From Bacteroidota bacterium (GTDB lineage Bacteria > Bacteroidota > Bacteroidia > Palsa-965): a stretch of 43,463 nucleotides of DNA. The position numbers and the translations under genes are program-made. The stretch covers positions 1 to 43,463 of the forward strand of contig JABDAO010000014.1 in assembly GCA_013289095.1 (NCBI GenBank), in the 5' to 3' direction. Shown piece after piece: positions 33,884 through 42,810 of this stretch. Each line of letters begins with the position of its first letter. Position 1 is the first letter of the stretch. The notes beneath the pieces are model-generated. The model was not told the DNA's origin. It did no database searches and worked only from the letters and a program-made list of their open reading frames with translations.

Positions 33884-34056
33884 ATGAAAAAATAAAAATT
33901 GAAGGAAAACTTTCCTTGAACAGAGAGCCCATCGTAAAATTAAATGCTGAAAAGATGAAGTCCGTTCACGGAGCGGAAGCAGAAAAGTTCAGATTAAGCT
34001 GGTTTAGATGCTGCAGGACCTGTAGTGCCGGAACGGCTTCATTGGCTTATTGTTAG
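33884..34056 (+). CDS. Class I lanthipeptide precursor with a one-base poly-A frameshift at its start
   Basis: From ATG 33884, six A follow (33887-33892) and the frame stops at once (M-K-K-stop). With seven A the frame opens to TAG at 34054-34056, giving 57 residues. The leader contains KIEGKLSLNREPIVKLN and AEKMKSVHG, matching the Bacteroidota class I lanthipeptide leader pattern (LxLNKxTIxxLN, M..V.G). The core is short and rich in Cys, Ser and Thr: LSWFRCCRTCSAGTASLAYC, with four Cys as ring donors and Thr/Ser as dehydration sites. The uncorrected frame is open from 33886, but its first in-frame ATG (33955) would lose most of the leader. LanC lies downstream. The missing A is either a homopolymer sequencing error, phase variation or inactivation. 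Confidence 0.75.
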
Positions 34057-34058
34057 TC

Positions 34059-34074
34059 GAGGCATGGATGCCTC
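34059..34074 (+). terminator. Hairpin after the precursor gene
   Basis: GAGGCATGGATGCCTC starts 2 nt after the precursor stop. The T-tract is weak, so it may act as an attenuator or mRNA stabiliser, as is common between RiPP precursor and modification genes. Confidence 0.5.
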
Positions 34075-34223
34075 TGGCTAAGATCACTGTTTTTGACATG
34101 TGCAGGAAAAGTCGGGGCGGCAAACGATTCCGCCCTGATTTATTTAGATCATGGGTTAACAAGGCTGCTGTTGTTTGAGCGAAAAGGTAGAACAGCAGAC
34201 CGGATGAGGCCGTTACTGAAAAC

Positions 34224-35354
34224 ATGAAAAATCGAAAAAGCGCCAGGATGAACTATTTGTATGTGATCGTAACTTGCTTGATTTTAAACAGGATATCCGC
34301 CCAAACGATTGTTCCGTTATCTGCCAAAGGGGAAGACAACAAATTTATTTTTGATTCACTGAAAAACACTATCGGAAATAAAAGGATTATCTGTCTGGGC
34401 GAATCCGCACATCGTGTCGAAACATTTATCCGGTTCAAAACTGAACTGATCAAATACCTGCATGACGATTTGGGATATGAGGTGGTTGCATTTGAAAGCA
34501 ATCTGTTTAATGTCACGAACGGGTATTACAACATCCAATCCGACACCGGGGCGCTAAAAGAATCGCTCTATAGCATCTGGAGAACAGCGAGTGTGCTGGA
34601 CTTATTCAGGTATGTAAAGAAAACGAAGGAGACAAAAAAGCCGCTTATCCTTACGGGTTTTGATGTAAAAAGCGGATTGTCGTATTCCACCTCTGCCTGG
34701 TTGAAGGTCATTATCATGTCTGGGAACAGTAAATATGCCGAAAGCGTTTTTAGTACCGACACTATGCTGATCAACAGATGCGCTCGGTATGAACACAATC
34801 TCAAATTCATACCCGAAACCGAGGGCGCTAACTATCAAGCCTATTACGCCTCGCTCATCGATAGTCTTGAAACATATAAAACCGGGTTGCTGAATCAACA
34901 GGTGCTGACCGAAATCCAATTCAAGATCATTAGACAATGCTTGCAAAACCGAATAAATCTGGCAAAATTCTTATGCAGTAAAGATCTATGGGCAGCGAAT
35001 GATATCAGAGACAGCATCATGGCCCAAAACATACTGTGGCTTGTAAATGATTTGTACAAGGACAAGAAAATCGTCCTCTGGGCGCACAATGCACATATTT
35101 CAAAAAAGACTGTGGAGCATGGAACATTCCATACAAAGTCATCGGTAGAAATGTTCTCCGAAGAACTCAAAAACCAGGTGGAGACAATAAGTCTGGATTT
35201 TGTAAAAAACGCCCCGAAGAGGTATCGTGTTCAGATTGAGTCGATGCCTGGTAATGCGTTTCTAATCAATCACCCGGGGTTTATGAATGGGGCTTTTGAA
35301 GCAGTCATCCTTTTTAAGGAAACGGAGGCGATTGATAAATACAAAATCAATTAA
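34224..35354 (+). CDS. Erythromycin-esterase-family enzyme, exported
   Basis: The 376-residue protein has a signal peptide (up to about residue 26, RISAQ). Family motifs are visible: LGESAHRVETFIRFKTELIKYLH with the catalytic-type His after ES, YEVVAFESNL, and IVLWAHNAHIS near the C-terminal third. These match the Ere/succinoglycan-type fold, in which a His and Glu pair hydrolyses an ester. The protein lies between the lanthipeptide precursor and LanC, on the same strand, so it may modify or process the peptide; no macrolide link is implied. The start could also be the ATG at 34248. Confidence 0.85.
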   Translation: MKNRKSARMNYLYVIVTCLILNRISAQTIVPLSAKGEDNKFIFDSLKNTIGNKRIICLGESAHRVETFIRFKTELIKYLHDDLGYEVVAFESNLFNVTNGYYNIQSDTGALKESLYSIWRTASVLDLFRYVKKTKETKKPLILTGFDVKSGLSYSTSAWLKVIIMSGNSKYAESVFSTDTMLINRCARYEHNLKFIPETEGANYQAYYASLIDSLETYKTGLLNQQVLTEIQFKIIRQCLQNRINLAKFLCSKDLWAANDIRDSIMAQNILWLVNDLYKDKKIVLWAHNAHISKKTVEHGTFHTKSSVEMFSEELKNQVETISLDFVKNAPKRYRVQIESMPGNAFLINHPGFMNGAFEAVILFKETEAIDKYKIN

Positions 35355-35419
35355 ACGCCAAATACAGTATCCAGCGCTCAGATAGCTTGGTTACAGCTAT
35401 TTGCCCTCGAATGTAAATT

Positions 35420-36619
35420 TTGACATCCTATGAACAGCTGCTCATGTCACTGATCGAAAACAGGCTCCTGGAGATTACCAACATCCTTCGAAAATGCAAT
35501 ACCACGGATGCCGGCTTGTTTACAGGAAATAGCGGCATCGGGCTCTTTCTGGCACATGTAAACCAACATTATATGGAAGATGTGCTGATGGATGAGGCGG
35601 GTAGGGCGTTTCGAAAAAGCTTTGATGCCCTGGAGCAAGGCGGCCCCCTTCACTCGTTTGCCGAGGGTTATGCAGGCGTATGTTGGGCGCTGAATCACCT
35701 GGTTCAGCAAAATCTGGTGGAGGCTGACATTAATTCTTTGTTCGAGGAAATTGATCCCTACCTGATTTCAGCAGCAGAAAACGACCTGGAGCATACTTAT
35801 CTCGATTATCTGCATGGAGGCCTTGGAGCTGCTATCTATTTCATAGACAGGCTTGCTGAGGCAGCTGCGTTTAAGCATATTTCAACCTGTATCGACTTTC
35901 TGTTTCAGCAAGCTGTTGTATCGGGTAATGAGATAAGGTGGCATAGCCTTATTCAGAATGGAGAGCCTGGTAAGATTACAGAATTCAATCTGGGTCTTTC
36001 GCATGGGATACCCGGTATTATCTGTTTTCTGAGCAAGTGTTACACTAAACAGATACAGGCAGAGCGATGTCTGTTTTTAATAAACGGCGCCGTCAGCTGG
36101 ATTCTGAAACAAAAACTTCCTGCCGGTTCAGTGTCGAAATTTCCAAGTTCAATGGATGGGTCTGGACATTTTCGCCACAGCCGATTAGGTTGGTGCTATG
36201 GCGACCTGGGAATTGCCGCCTGCATTTGGCAAGCGGCAAAGGCCTTAAACAACGAGAGCTGGAAAATGGAAGCCGTGGAAATAATGTTACATGCAAGCCG
36301 GAGAAAAGAGCTGCTGGAAAACGGAATACGCGATGCCGGAATTTGTCACGGTACAGCCGGTATCGCTCATCTCTTTAATCGGTTCTATCTCGAAACGGGA
36401 ATGTCCATATTTAAAGAAACATCAAACCATTGGATTCGGGAATCATTGAAAATGCCGTTGCACGATGGAGGGTTGGCGGGTTATCAAAGCTTTTATGCCG
36501 AAAGCGGATGGGTGAATGAATATGGCCTCTTAAACGGTGTTGCTGGCATTGGATTGGTCTTACTCAGCCAGATTACAGAGAAGGCGCCTTCCTGGGATAG
36601 TTGTCTGTTGCTGAGCTGA
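35420..36619 (+). CDS. LanC-like lanthionine cyclase
   Basis: The 399-residue protein has the alpha-toroid signatures of LanC: LFTGNSGIGLFLAH, YLDYLHGGLGAAIYF, GLSHGIPGIICFL, LGWCYGDLG with a zinc cysteine, and GICHGTAGIAHLF with the second zinc cysteine and adjacent His. The zinc site activates cysteine thiols for addition to dehydroalanine or dehydrobutyrine. The start is uncertain: TTG 35420 or ATG 35444. It lies downstream of a precursor-like peptide gene and an esterase-like gene. No LanB dehydratase is present in the window, so it would depend on one elsewhere. Confidence 0.88.
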   Translation: MTSYEQLLMSLIENRLLEITNILRKCNTTDAGLFTGNSGIGLFLAHVNQHYMEDVLMDEAGRAFRKSFDALEQGGPLHSFAEGYAGVCWALNHLVQQNLVEADINSLFEEIDPYLISAAENDLEHTYLDYLHGGLGAAIYFIDRLAEAAAFKHISTCIDFLFQQAVVSGNEIRWHSLIQNGEPGKITEFNLGLSHGIPGIICFLSKCYTKQIQAERCLFLINGAVSWILKQKLPAGSVSKFPSSMDGSGHFRHSRLGWCYGDLGIAACIWQAAKALNNESWKMEAVEIMLHASRRKELLENGIRDAGICHGTAGIAHLFNRFYLETGMSIFKETSNHWIRESLKMPLHDGGLAGYQSFYAESGWVNEYGLLNGVAGIGLVLLSQITEKAPSWDSCLLLS

Positions 36620-36673
36620 ACAGGGCATAGCGGCATACGGGAGTATTCAGATAGTAGCGGAAAATAAATACAC

Positions 36674-36766
36674 GGCATCTCTAATAACTCCTTCCAAACA
36701 TTCCCTCTCCGCCGCAGGCGGAGAGGGTCAGGGAGAGGTCAGGAAAACGGGGTTAGTAGAGATACC
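36674..36766. repeat. MITE-like element with terminal inverted repeats
   Basis: GGCATCTCTAATAACTCC at the left and GGGGTTAGTAGAGATACC at the right are imperfect 18-bp terminal inverted repeats. The middle holds a perfect 11-bp stem (36703-36713 with 36717-36727). A shorter copy is at 18251-18320, and the 224-bp repeat contains its right part. Confidence 0.6.
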
Positions 36767-36952
36767 CTGCCTCTCTTCGATTGAATAGCGCTCTTTTCCA
36801 GATCTCCCGGTTGAGATTAAGTCAAGTGAGATAAGGATAGCCTAACGATAAAGTCCAGATGGAAACAAAGAAGCTCGTCTCCGTGCACCTCCGTGCTCTC
36901 GGTGGCTCTGTGGTAAATGCAAAGCACATCGGGCAACAGGCTTGCAGCCGCG
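36729..36952 (+). repeat. 224-bp direct repeat, right copy
   Basis: Collinear with 33361-33584 with no gaps and four substitutions that I count. It ends 5 bp before the stop of the large T9SS gene on the opposite strand, and a little similarity (TTTAACAA) continues past the end. Confidence 0.85.
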
Positions 36953-36957
36953 AAAAC

Positions 36958-39900
36958 CTATTTAACAACCACCAGCTTATCGTGTTTCACCACTTTGCCG
37001 TTCAGCTCTACGGTGTAGAAATAGATGCCGGCACTCAAACCGGTCTGGTCTATCTGCAGACGGTCGGTTTCGGTTTTCAACAGGTAAGAGGCAATGCGTT
37101 TGCCTGTCAAATCATAAAAACATACCATGGCCTCATCGGAGGGATTGATGGAATAGCCGAGTGTCATGATCCCATTATTGGGGTTTGGATAGAGTTTGAA
37201 TACGCCCGACAGTACTGTAGGTTCTATCTCTTGAACAGGTTTTTTTTCAGAACTGCAATTGTCGGCAAAGGCAAGCGCCTCGTGTTTGATGCGCATGAGT
37301 AAATTGCGTGCCTGATAAACTGCATTTCCTCCGCTTAGAGGGCATTGGGTTGCAATTTCGGTTAAGGATGCCAGCTCGGTCTTGCTCAGTTCAGTTTCGG
37401 GAGTGATCAGGGTTTTGAGCAAGAGTGAATTGACCGTTTTCTGATTTGCTTCGAGTGTGTTTGTGGATGAAATACCGGTATTGGTACTCCGGGCCGATTC
37501 GAAGTGATGGTTCAAAATCTCCTCATCGACTTGTGAAAGCAGGCCCAGGGTGCCTTGCAGGTTATCGGCATAAAAGCGTTGCAGACCGGCGTCAGTCAGC
37601 AGGGTTGCATTGCGTCTGAGCTCTTTAAAGACAAAATACCGGTGTTGCCAAAATGTTTCATCGTTGTATTCGGGCAGGGCCGTTTCGGGTGGGGTAATCA
37701 TCCGAAGGTAGAGACCGGCCGATGATTCGGTTAACCGACGGGCGCCGGAGTTGCCCGGATCAATAACCGGAGGCACTGCTCCGCACACAGGCGGTGGTGC
37801 ATCTCCATTTGGAAAAAGACTTCCCCAGCCCGACCATGCTGGAGGTACCGTAGTGAACGGGTAGGACCCTTTGTTGATGGTTGGCATGGTAGCCATACCG
37901 GTAGTAATCGGGCTTACGCCAAGCGTTGTGCCTGCTCCGCTTACTTCGGTAGGCGTGTTCGAGAATGTTTGGGAGTTGCTGAACACCGATGACATATCCC
38001 AATAGTTATTGCTGGGCGTAACCGATCCCTGCAGCCCAACGGTTGTGCCCGATGTTAAAAGAACCAACCCATCCTGGGCATTGTGCATGGTGTTTTGCGA
38101 CACGCCCTGCGGGCTTGTTCCAAAACCAAAAGTGGATGTGCATTGACCGTCAAAGACCAGGCTGCGTGCGGCTCCATCTACCTCGTTGCAATGTATGCCC
38201 ATGAGCACACTGTTTTGCAAAGAAATGCCATAAGCTAAAATATTGCCTGTGCTGGCATAAGCGCTGCTCACATCGTATTTTGTATGGTTATTACTAATGT
38301 TAATGAAGTTGCAACCCACCGCCCTGATGCCGTTGAGTGCACCGGTAGCGGCATACTTAACCGTACAACTGTTGTTGTTTACAGATCCTTCGACCGTACT
38401 GGGCGCAAGGTATGAAAGCGAGATGCAGCTGGCTGCCTCGGTAATGGTATTGCCGTTGATTTCCCAGATGGTAGATCCGGAGAGGGTTGGAGCGCCTCCC
38501 GAAGCCATCAGACCCGTTACATAGATCCCGGTTGTGCAATGACCGGCAGAATTAGCCGTGATAAGGGCATTGTCGTCAACCTGCATCACCTTGACTTCCG
38601 ATGCATCGGCTGAATTGCAGTTCACCCAAATGCCTGTCTGACAGTTGCGGATAAGCGATTGGTTGTTGATCATCACCGTGCTGTTCGCCGCCGGGGCGAC
38701 ATACACGCCAAAATCGCCATAACCAATGGAAAAGAGCGAAAACGTGCCGGTGAGTACATTGTCAATGCTGTTGTTCAAAACCGTGTTGTTTTGATAATTG
38801 GTCAGGTTCATGGCCTGGTAGCTATTTAAAAAACTGTTGGCCTGATAAGAACCCGTTCCCCCGATGGTTACTGAATTTGTCCCGGTCCCGCTCGAAACGC
38901 CCATGGCCTTGACGCCATATCCGCTTTCGTTGTAGCAGGGTTGACCGAGGGCACATTCAACGGTAGTGTAACCCAGCAGGTATTGAAACTGGTTATTGTA
39001 AATGGCGGCGTTGGTGCGGGTAAGGTTAACGCCGTCCGTCACCGCATCGATGCAGTTTGATTTCCCGGCCGAAGCAAGACCTACCGTTAAGGTATTGACA
39101 TCGGTGGCGTCTATGCCATAACAGGCGCGGATATTACTGTAAGGAGCCCTGATAGCAGCAATGGGGTAGGGGGTGGCCGAAGCAGTGACGTTGGCCATGA
39201 CGGAAGCAACCGAAAAATTTGATGCTGCAATGGGATAAAACGGAATGGTTCGGCTGGTGATGACGCTTCCCGTGAGACTTAGTGGAGAAGTGGCGCCGGT
39301 GTTGGCTGTGAGCTCGATGGCAAACAGGTTGCGGTTAAAAATAGTCTGATCGATCAGGGCTTTACCGCCGTTGGCTATATTCACAGCCATGGTGCCGTCT
39401 TCTATAAATACGCTGCCGGTGGTAGCGAGTGTCGTGCCGCTGCCTACATAAATCCCACCCCAGAGGTTGGAGCAGGCCATGAGGTGGGTTTGGTTGTTCA
39501 GGGTAAGATTTCCGGTGGTTAATGTTATTTTGACCAGCGGACTGAGTACCACATTGCAACCCGTGAGGGTCATCGAATTATCAATGGTAAGCGGGCCTGT
39601 TACCAGAATGTTTTTGTTGGTCAGGGTGGTGAGCCCTCCAAAAAGTGAACTCGCCGTTGCGCCTGTTGCAGGAACAAGATAATCGAACGTCAAGTTACAG
39701 GGGCTCGGGGCAACAGTTACCAATATCGTTGCCGTATTTGAACAGCCGTTTGAAGAACCGGTTACCGTATAGGTGGTAGTCGAAGCAGGAGTAAAGACAA
39801 CACCATTGCTAACGCCTCCAGACCAGCTATAGATTGATGCGCCTGCTGCGGTTAGGGTAGTGGGACTTCCAGTCCACACTACATTCGGACTGGCTATGGC

Positions 39901-41457
39901 CGAAACAACCGGAAGCGGAAAAACCGTTATTGTTTGGGTAGCGGTGTTCGTACAGCCGTTACCATCGGTTCCGGTTACGGTGTATGTATTGCTTGCAGAA
40001 AGGGTGACTGTGTTGGTTGGGGTGCTCGGTCCATTCACCCAGGTATAGGTATTTGCACCCTGTGCGGTAAGGGTGACGGTACCGCTTACACAAAGCTGGT
40101 TGATGCTGCTGATGCTTACAGCAGGACTGGGATAAACCGTTACCGTAGCAGTTGAAAATGAACAATCAGCGCCTGTGACGGTATAGGTGGTGGTGGCCGA
40201 AGGGCTTGCAACAACAACTTTTCCGGATGAAACATTTAAACCGGTAGTAGGGTACCAGGTAGGCGAGTTGGATGAGCTTGCGGCTGTAAGCGTGACTTGT
40301 CCGCCCGGGCAAATGGCTGTAGTTAGCGGCGAAGCGCTGATGGACTGAGAGGTATTGAGCAAGACACACATATTGTTTGAAGATCCGTTGCAGGTTATCA
40401 GGTCTGGTTTGTGGTCGCCGTTTACATCGGCAGCCACGATATAACGTGCATCAGCCGTTACCGGAAATGTCATGGCCGAACAAAACCCGCCGCGACCATC
40501 GCCTCTCAATACAGAAACTGTTTTTGTACCCTCTCTGTCTGAAACGGCCAGATCCAGATTGCCATCCCCGTCAAGGTCGACCGGGGCGGCACAAATAGAA
40601 CCAAAACCCGAAGCAAAATTGGTAGGAGCTCCAAAAGTGCCATTGCCGGCATTCAGCATTACGCTCACCATACTGGAATTGTCATCGCACACAATCAGGT
40701 CGCTGAACCCGTCTTTATTCAGATCGGCATTGAATACGGTACGTACTGCAACGCCCCCGCTCGAAAGAACGGGTATGTTGGTGCCTGTAAAAACACCCGA
40801 AGCGCTGCCCAGTAACAGGGTGAGGTCGTTGTTGTTTTCATTGGCGGTTACCAGGTCTAAATAACCATCGTGGTTAAAATCGGCACAGGTTACCGAATTT
40901 GGATAACCATCGGTGTTATAATTTACCGCGGGCAGAAAGCCTCCTCCGGCTTGTCCAAACAGGATAGAGATATTGTTGGAACCGGAGTTGACAACGACAA
41001 TATCCATGTGCGAATCATTGTTCAGATCGGCAGCCAGGATAGACTGTCCTTGCGTTCCGCCGAGCATCACCACAACAGGGGTAGCAAAACCTCCTGCTCC
41101 GTTGCCATACATGACACAAACATAATTCAAACCCCCTGTAACTGCGATATCCAGGTTACCATCGCCGTTGAAATCGGCGGCACAAATACCATAAGGCAAT
41201 TTCCCAACGGGAAAATTCGTGGGAGCCCCGAAACCTCCTGCACCATTTCCGAGAAGAACGCTCACGTTAATGCCGTTGTAATTGGCTGTTGCCACATCCA
41301 GTTTCCCGTCATTATTAAAATCACCACAGACGATGGATAGGGGGTTAGACCCGGTAGGAAATGAAGTGAAGGGGGTAAAATTGATTTGAGCTTTAGATGG
41401 AGCGGGTAAAACCAGCAGGGAAATACCTGATATGCAGGTAATAAGTATTTTTTTCAT
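36958..41457 (-). CDS. Large T9SS cargo protein: FG-GAP repeats, Ig-like domains and beta-helix
   Basis: The 1499-residue protein has a signal peptide (1-24). Residues about 25-370 contain seven FG-GAP/VCBS blades with calcium motifs such as DFNNDGKLD, DFNGDGNLD and DLDGDGNLD, predicting a beta-propeller. About 370-590 are three or four Ig-like/PKD-type repeats with TTTYTVTG. About 590-1200 read as a right-handed beta-helix (NNS, INNNH, NNHT repeats). The C-terminal ~85 residues are a T9SS sorting domain starting LYPNPNNGIMTLGYS and ending KLVVVK. It is probably a surface adhesin or secreted polysaccharide-binding protein. Confidence 0.9.
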   Translation of the reverse strand: MKKILITCISGISLLVLPAPSKAQINFTPFTSFPTGSNPLSIVCGDFNNDGKLDVATANYNGINVSVLLGNGAGGFGAPTNFPVGKLPYGICAADFNGDGNLDIAVTGGLNYVCVMYGNGAGGFATPVVVMLGGTQGQSILAADLNNDSHMDIVVVNSGSNNISILFGQAGGGFLPAVNYNTDGYPNSVTCADFNHDGYLDLVTANENNNDLTLLLGSASGVFTGTNIPVLSSGGVAVRTVFNADLNKDGFSDLIVCDDNSSMVSVMLNAGNGTFGAPTNFASGFGSICAAPVDLDGDGNLDLAVSDREGTKTVSVLRGDGRGGFCSAMTFPVTADARYIVAADVNGDHKPDLITCNGSSNNMCVLLNTSQSISASPLTTAICPGGQVTLTAASSSNSPTWYPTTGLNVSSGKVVVASPSATTTYTVTGADCSFSTATVTVYPSPAVSISSINQLCVSGTVTLTAQGANTYTWVNGPSTPTNTVTLSASNTYTVTGTDGNGCTNTATQTITVFPLPVVSAIASPNVVWTGSPTTLTAAGASIYSWSGGVSNGVVFTPASTTTYTVTGSSNGCSNTATILVTVAPSPCNLTFDYLVPATGATASSLFGGLTTLTNKNILVTGPLTIDNSMTLTGCNVVLSPLVKITLTTGNLTLNNQTHLMACSNLWGGIYVGSGTTLATTGSVFIEDGTMAVNIANGGKALIDQTIFNRNLFAIELTANTGATSPLSLTGSVITSRTIPFYPIAASNFSVASVMANVTASATPYPIAAIRAPYSNIRACYGIDATDVNTLTVGLASAGKSNCIDAVTDGVNLTRTNAAIYNNQFQYLLGYTTVECALGQPCYNESGYGVKAMGVSSGTGTNSVTIGGTGSYQANSFLNSYQAMNLTNYQNNTVLNNSIDNVLTGTFSLFSIGYGDFGVYVAPAANSTVMINNQSLIRNCQTGIWVNCNSADASEVKVMQVDDNALITANSAGHCTTGIYVTGLMASGGAPTLSGSTIWEINGNTITEAASCISLSYLAPSTVEGSVNNNSCTVKYAATGALNGIRAVGCNFINISNNHTKYDVSSAYASTGNILAYGISLQNSVLMGIHCNEVDGAARSLVFDGQCTSTFGFGTSPQGVSQNTMHNAQDGLVLLTSGTTVGLQGSVTPSNNYWDMSSVFSNSQTFSNTPTEVSGAGTTLGVSPITTGMATMPTINKGSYPFTTVPPAWSGWGSLFPNGDAPPPVCGAVPPVIDPGNSGARRLTESSAGLYLRMITPPETALPEYNDETFWQHRYFVFKELRRNATLLTDAGLQRFYADNLQGTLGLLSQVDEEILNHHFESARSTNTGISSTNTLEANQKTVNSLLLKTLITPETELSKTELASLTEIATQCPLSGGNAVYQARNLLMRIKHEALAFADNCSSEKKPVQEIEPTVLSGVFKLYPNPNNGIMTLGYSINPSDEAMVCFYDLTGKRIASYLLKTETDRLQIDQTGLSAGIYFYTVELNGKVVKHDKLVVVK

Positions 41458-41476
41458 GTCCGGTTAATTTTCCGGG

Positions 41477-41484
41477 CAAAAGTA
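41477..41484 (-). promoter_or_regulatory. -7 promoter element of the large T9SS gene
   Basis: On the minus strand this is TACTTTTG, an exact TAnnTTTG match, followed by C and placed 20 nt before the ATG. A clear -33 TTTG is not seen. Confidence 0.5.
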
Positions 41485-41669
41485 GGGAAAAGGACAAGCG
41501 GGGCAGGGGAGATTGAGCCAAATGCGGGTTTGAATGAGTGGATCGCGGGAAATCTACGGTGAATTGCGTTTATTGAAGGGAATAACAAGCTTGATACACG
41601 TTTTGATACCCCCGCCACAGCTTCTTTCGTTGAACCACCCGGTGCTTGGAGCGTGACTTTTGTAAAAGA

Positions 41670-42806
41670 TCAGCCAATGATGGCATGAGGCACAAACCGG
41701 CTCAGGTTATCGGTAATGGCCCCCCGGCTTTCGCGTATGCCCATTCCGGCCGACTTGCCTCCGATCATCCAGGAACCGATAACCGGAAAATTACCATCGA
41801 ACTCAGGCAGCTTCTGTAATTGTTGATAAATGAACCCTTCGGCCCCATAGGCTCCAGGGGTTGACGCTGTTTCCTGTCCGTTTTCGATCAAGGTCACATT
41901 TGCTCCTTCTCTCGAGAGAAGGGGTTTCTTTACATAGCTGGAAAGGGTACGGGGTTCATCCACATAGCATTCCAGGAGGTTCGGATGATTTGGGAACAGT
42001 TCCCAGAGTATGGGCAGGATGGCTTTGTTGCTCAGGATCATTTTCCACGAAGGTTCTATCCAGCGTGTATCAGCTTTGATGAGATGCGGCCCGAATGTTT
42101 CTTTGAGCATCCATTCCCAGGGATAAAGTTTAAAGATCGTGTGGATGGTTTGTTCATCCATATCTTTGAATGCAGTCCCGTCCCAACCTATGTCGTTAAC
42201 GGGTATGTACCTGGTTTTGATCCCGGCCTGGGCAGCACAGTCGAGCAGATACATAAGATTTCTGTAATCTTCGGGGTATTCGTCGAGACATGAAAAATAC
42301 AGGGCCTGTTTGCCGGACTCGGATTTGATCTTTTTCCAGACAGCAACCAGCTTTTCATGGATCGAGTTGAACTGATCATACGAATTGTGAAAATCTTTCA
42401 GCCACGACCATTGTACCACCGAAGCTTCGAGCAGGGAAGTGGGGGTATCGGCATTGTATTCAAGCATTTTGGGGTGAATGGCAAGATCGCCGTTCCAGCT
42501 CAGGTCAAACCTGCCATAGACCGACGGGTTTTTGCGTTTCCAGCTTTCTTTTATAGATGGAATATACTCTTCGGGGATACAAAAACGAGAAAAGAGGTTG
42601 TTCCTGAAAACATGCTCCACGGCTTTCAGACAGAGCCGATGAAGCCGGGTACTGGTTTTTTCGAGGATGGCTATCTGTTCGTAGGTAAATGAATAATAGG
42701 CGCTTTCGTCCCAGTAAACTTCACCATTCGGAGTATGGTAGGTAAAACCCAGGGCTTCGGCCTTTGCTTTCCAATCGGGTCGGGGTTCAATGACATGTCT
42801 CTGCAT
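41670..42806 (-). CDS. YgiC-like ATP-grasp enzyme of the glutathionylspermidine synthase family
   Basis: I choose ATG 42806 (378 residues, MQRHVIEPRPDW), the family start; the frame extends upstream inside the preceding gene. The pre-ATP-grasp and ATP-grasp parts are recognisable: TYHTPNGEVYWDESAYYSFT, SVYGRFDLSWNG with MLEYNADTPTSLLEA, IKSESGKQALYFSC, LSREGANVTLIENGQ with the glycine-rich ATP loop, and VIGSWMIGGKSAGMGIRES with Mg-binding residues. The amidase domain of bifunctional E. coli Gss is absent, as in YgiC/YjfC. It should form an amide using ATP, probably on the C-terminus of a peptide or protein. The gene lies 4 nt after the secreted RGGFG protein gene. Confidence 0.88.
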   Translation of the reverse strand: MQRHVIEPRPDWKAKAEALGFTYHTPNGEVYWDESAYYSFTYEQIAILEKTSTRLHRLCLKAVEHVFRNNLFSRFCIPEEYIPSIKESWKRKNPSVYGRFDLSWNGDLAIHPKMLEYNADTPTSLLEASVVQWSWLKDFHNSYDQFNSIHEKLVAVWKKIKSESGKQALYFSCLDEYPEDYRNLMYLLDCAAQAGIKTRYIPVNDIGWDGTAFKDMDEQTIHTIFKLYPWEWMLKETFGPHLIKADTRWIEPSWKMILSNKAILPILWELFPNHPNLLECYVDEPRTLSSYVKKPLLSREGANVTLIENGQETASTPGAYGAEGFIYQQLQKLPEFDGNFPVIGSWMIGGKSAGMGIRESRGAITDNLSRFVPHAIIG

Positions 42807-42810
42807 ACAT

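Noticed and set aside
33884-33895. ATG-AAA-AAA-TAA as a genuine two-codon leader peptide
   Set aside because: The frame shifted by one base encodes a full lanthipeptide-type leader and core, which is far better explained by a missing A.
34224-35354. Macrolide resistance gene
   Set aside because: The erythromycin-esterase fold is broad; the signal peptide and the position between a precursor and LanC argue against reading it as an antibiotic-resistance gene.
36859-37302. Plus-strand 147-residue frame opposite the large T9SS gene
   Set aside because: It is the complement of the T9SS gene's C-terminal coding region and part of the 224-bp repeat; the minus-strand reading has a clear sorting domain.
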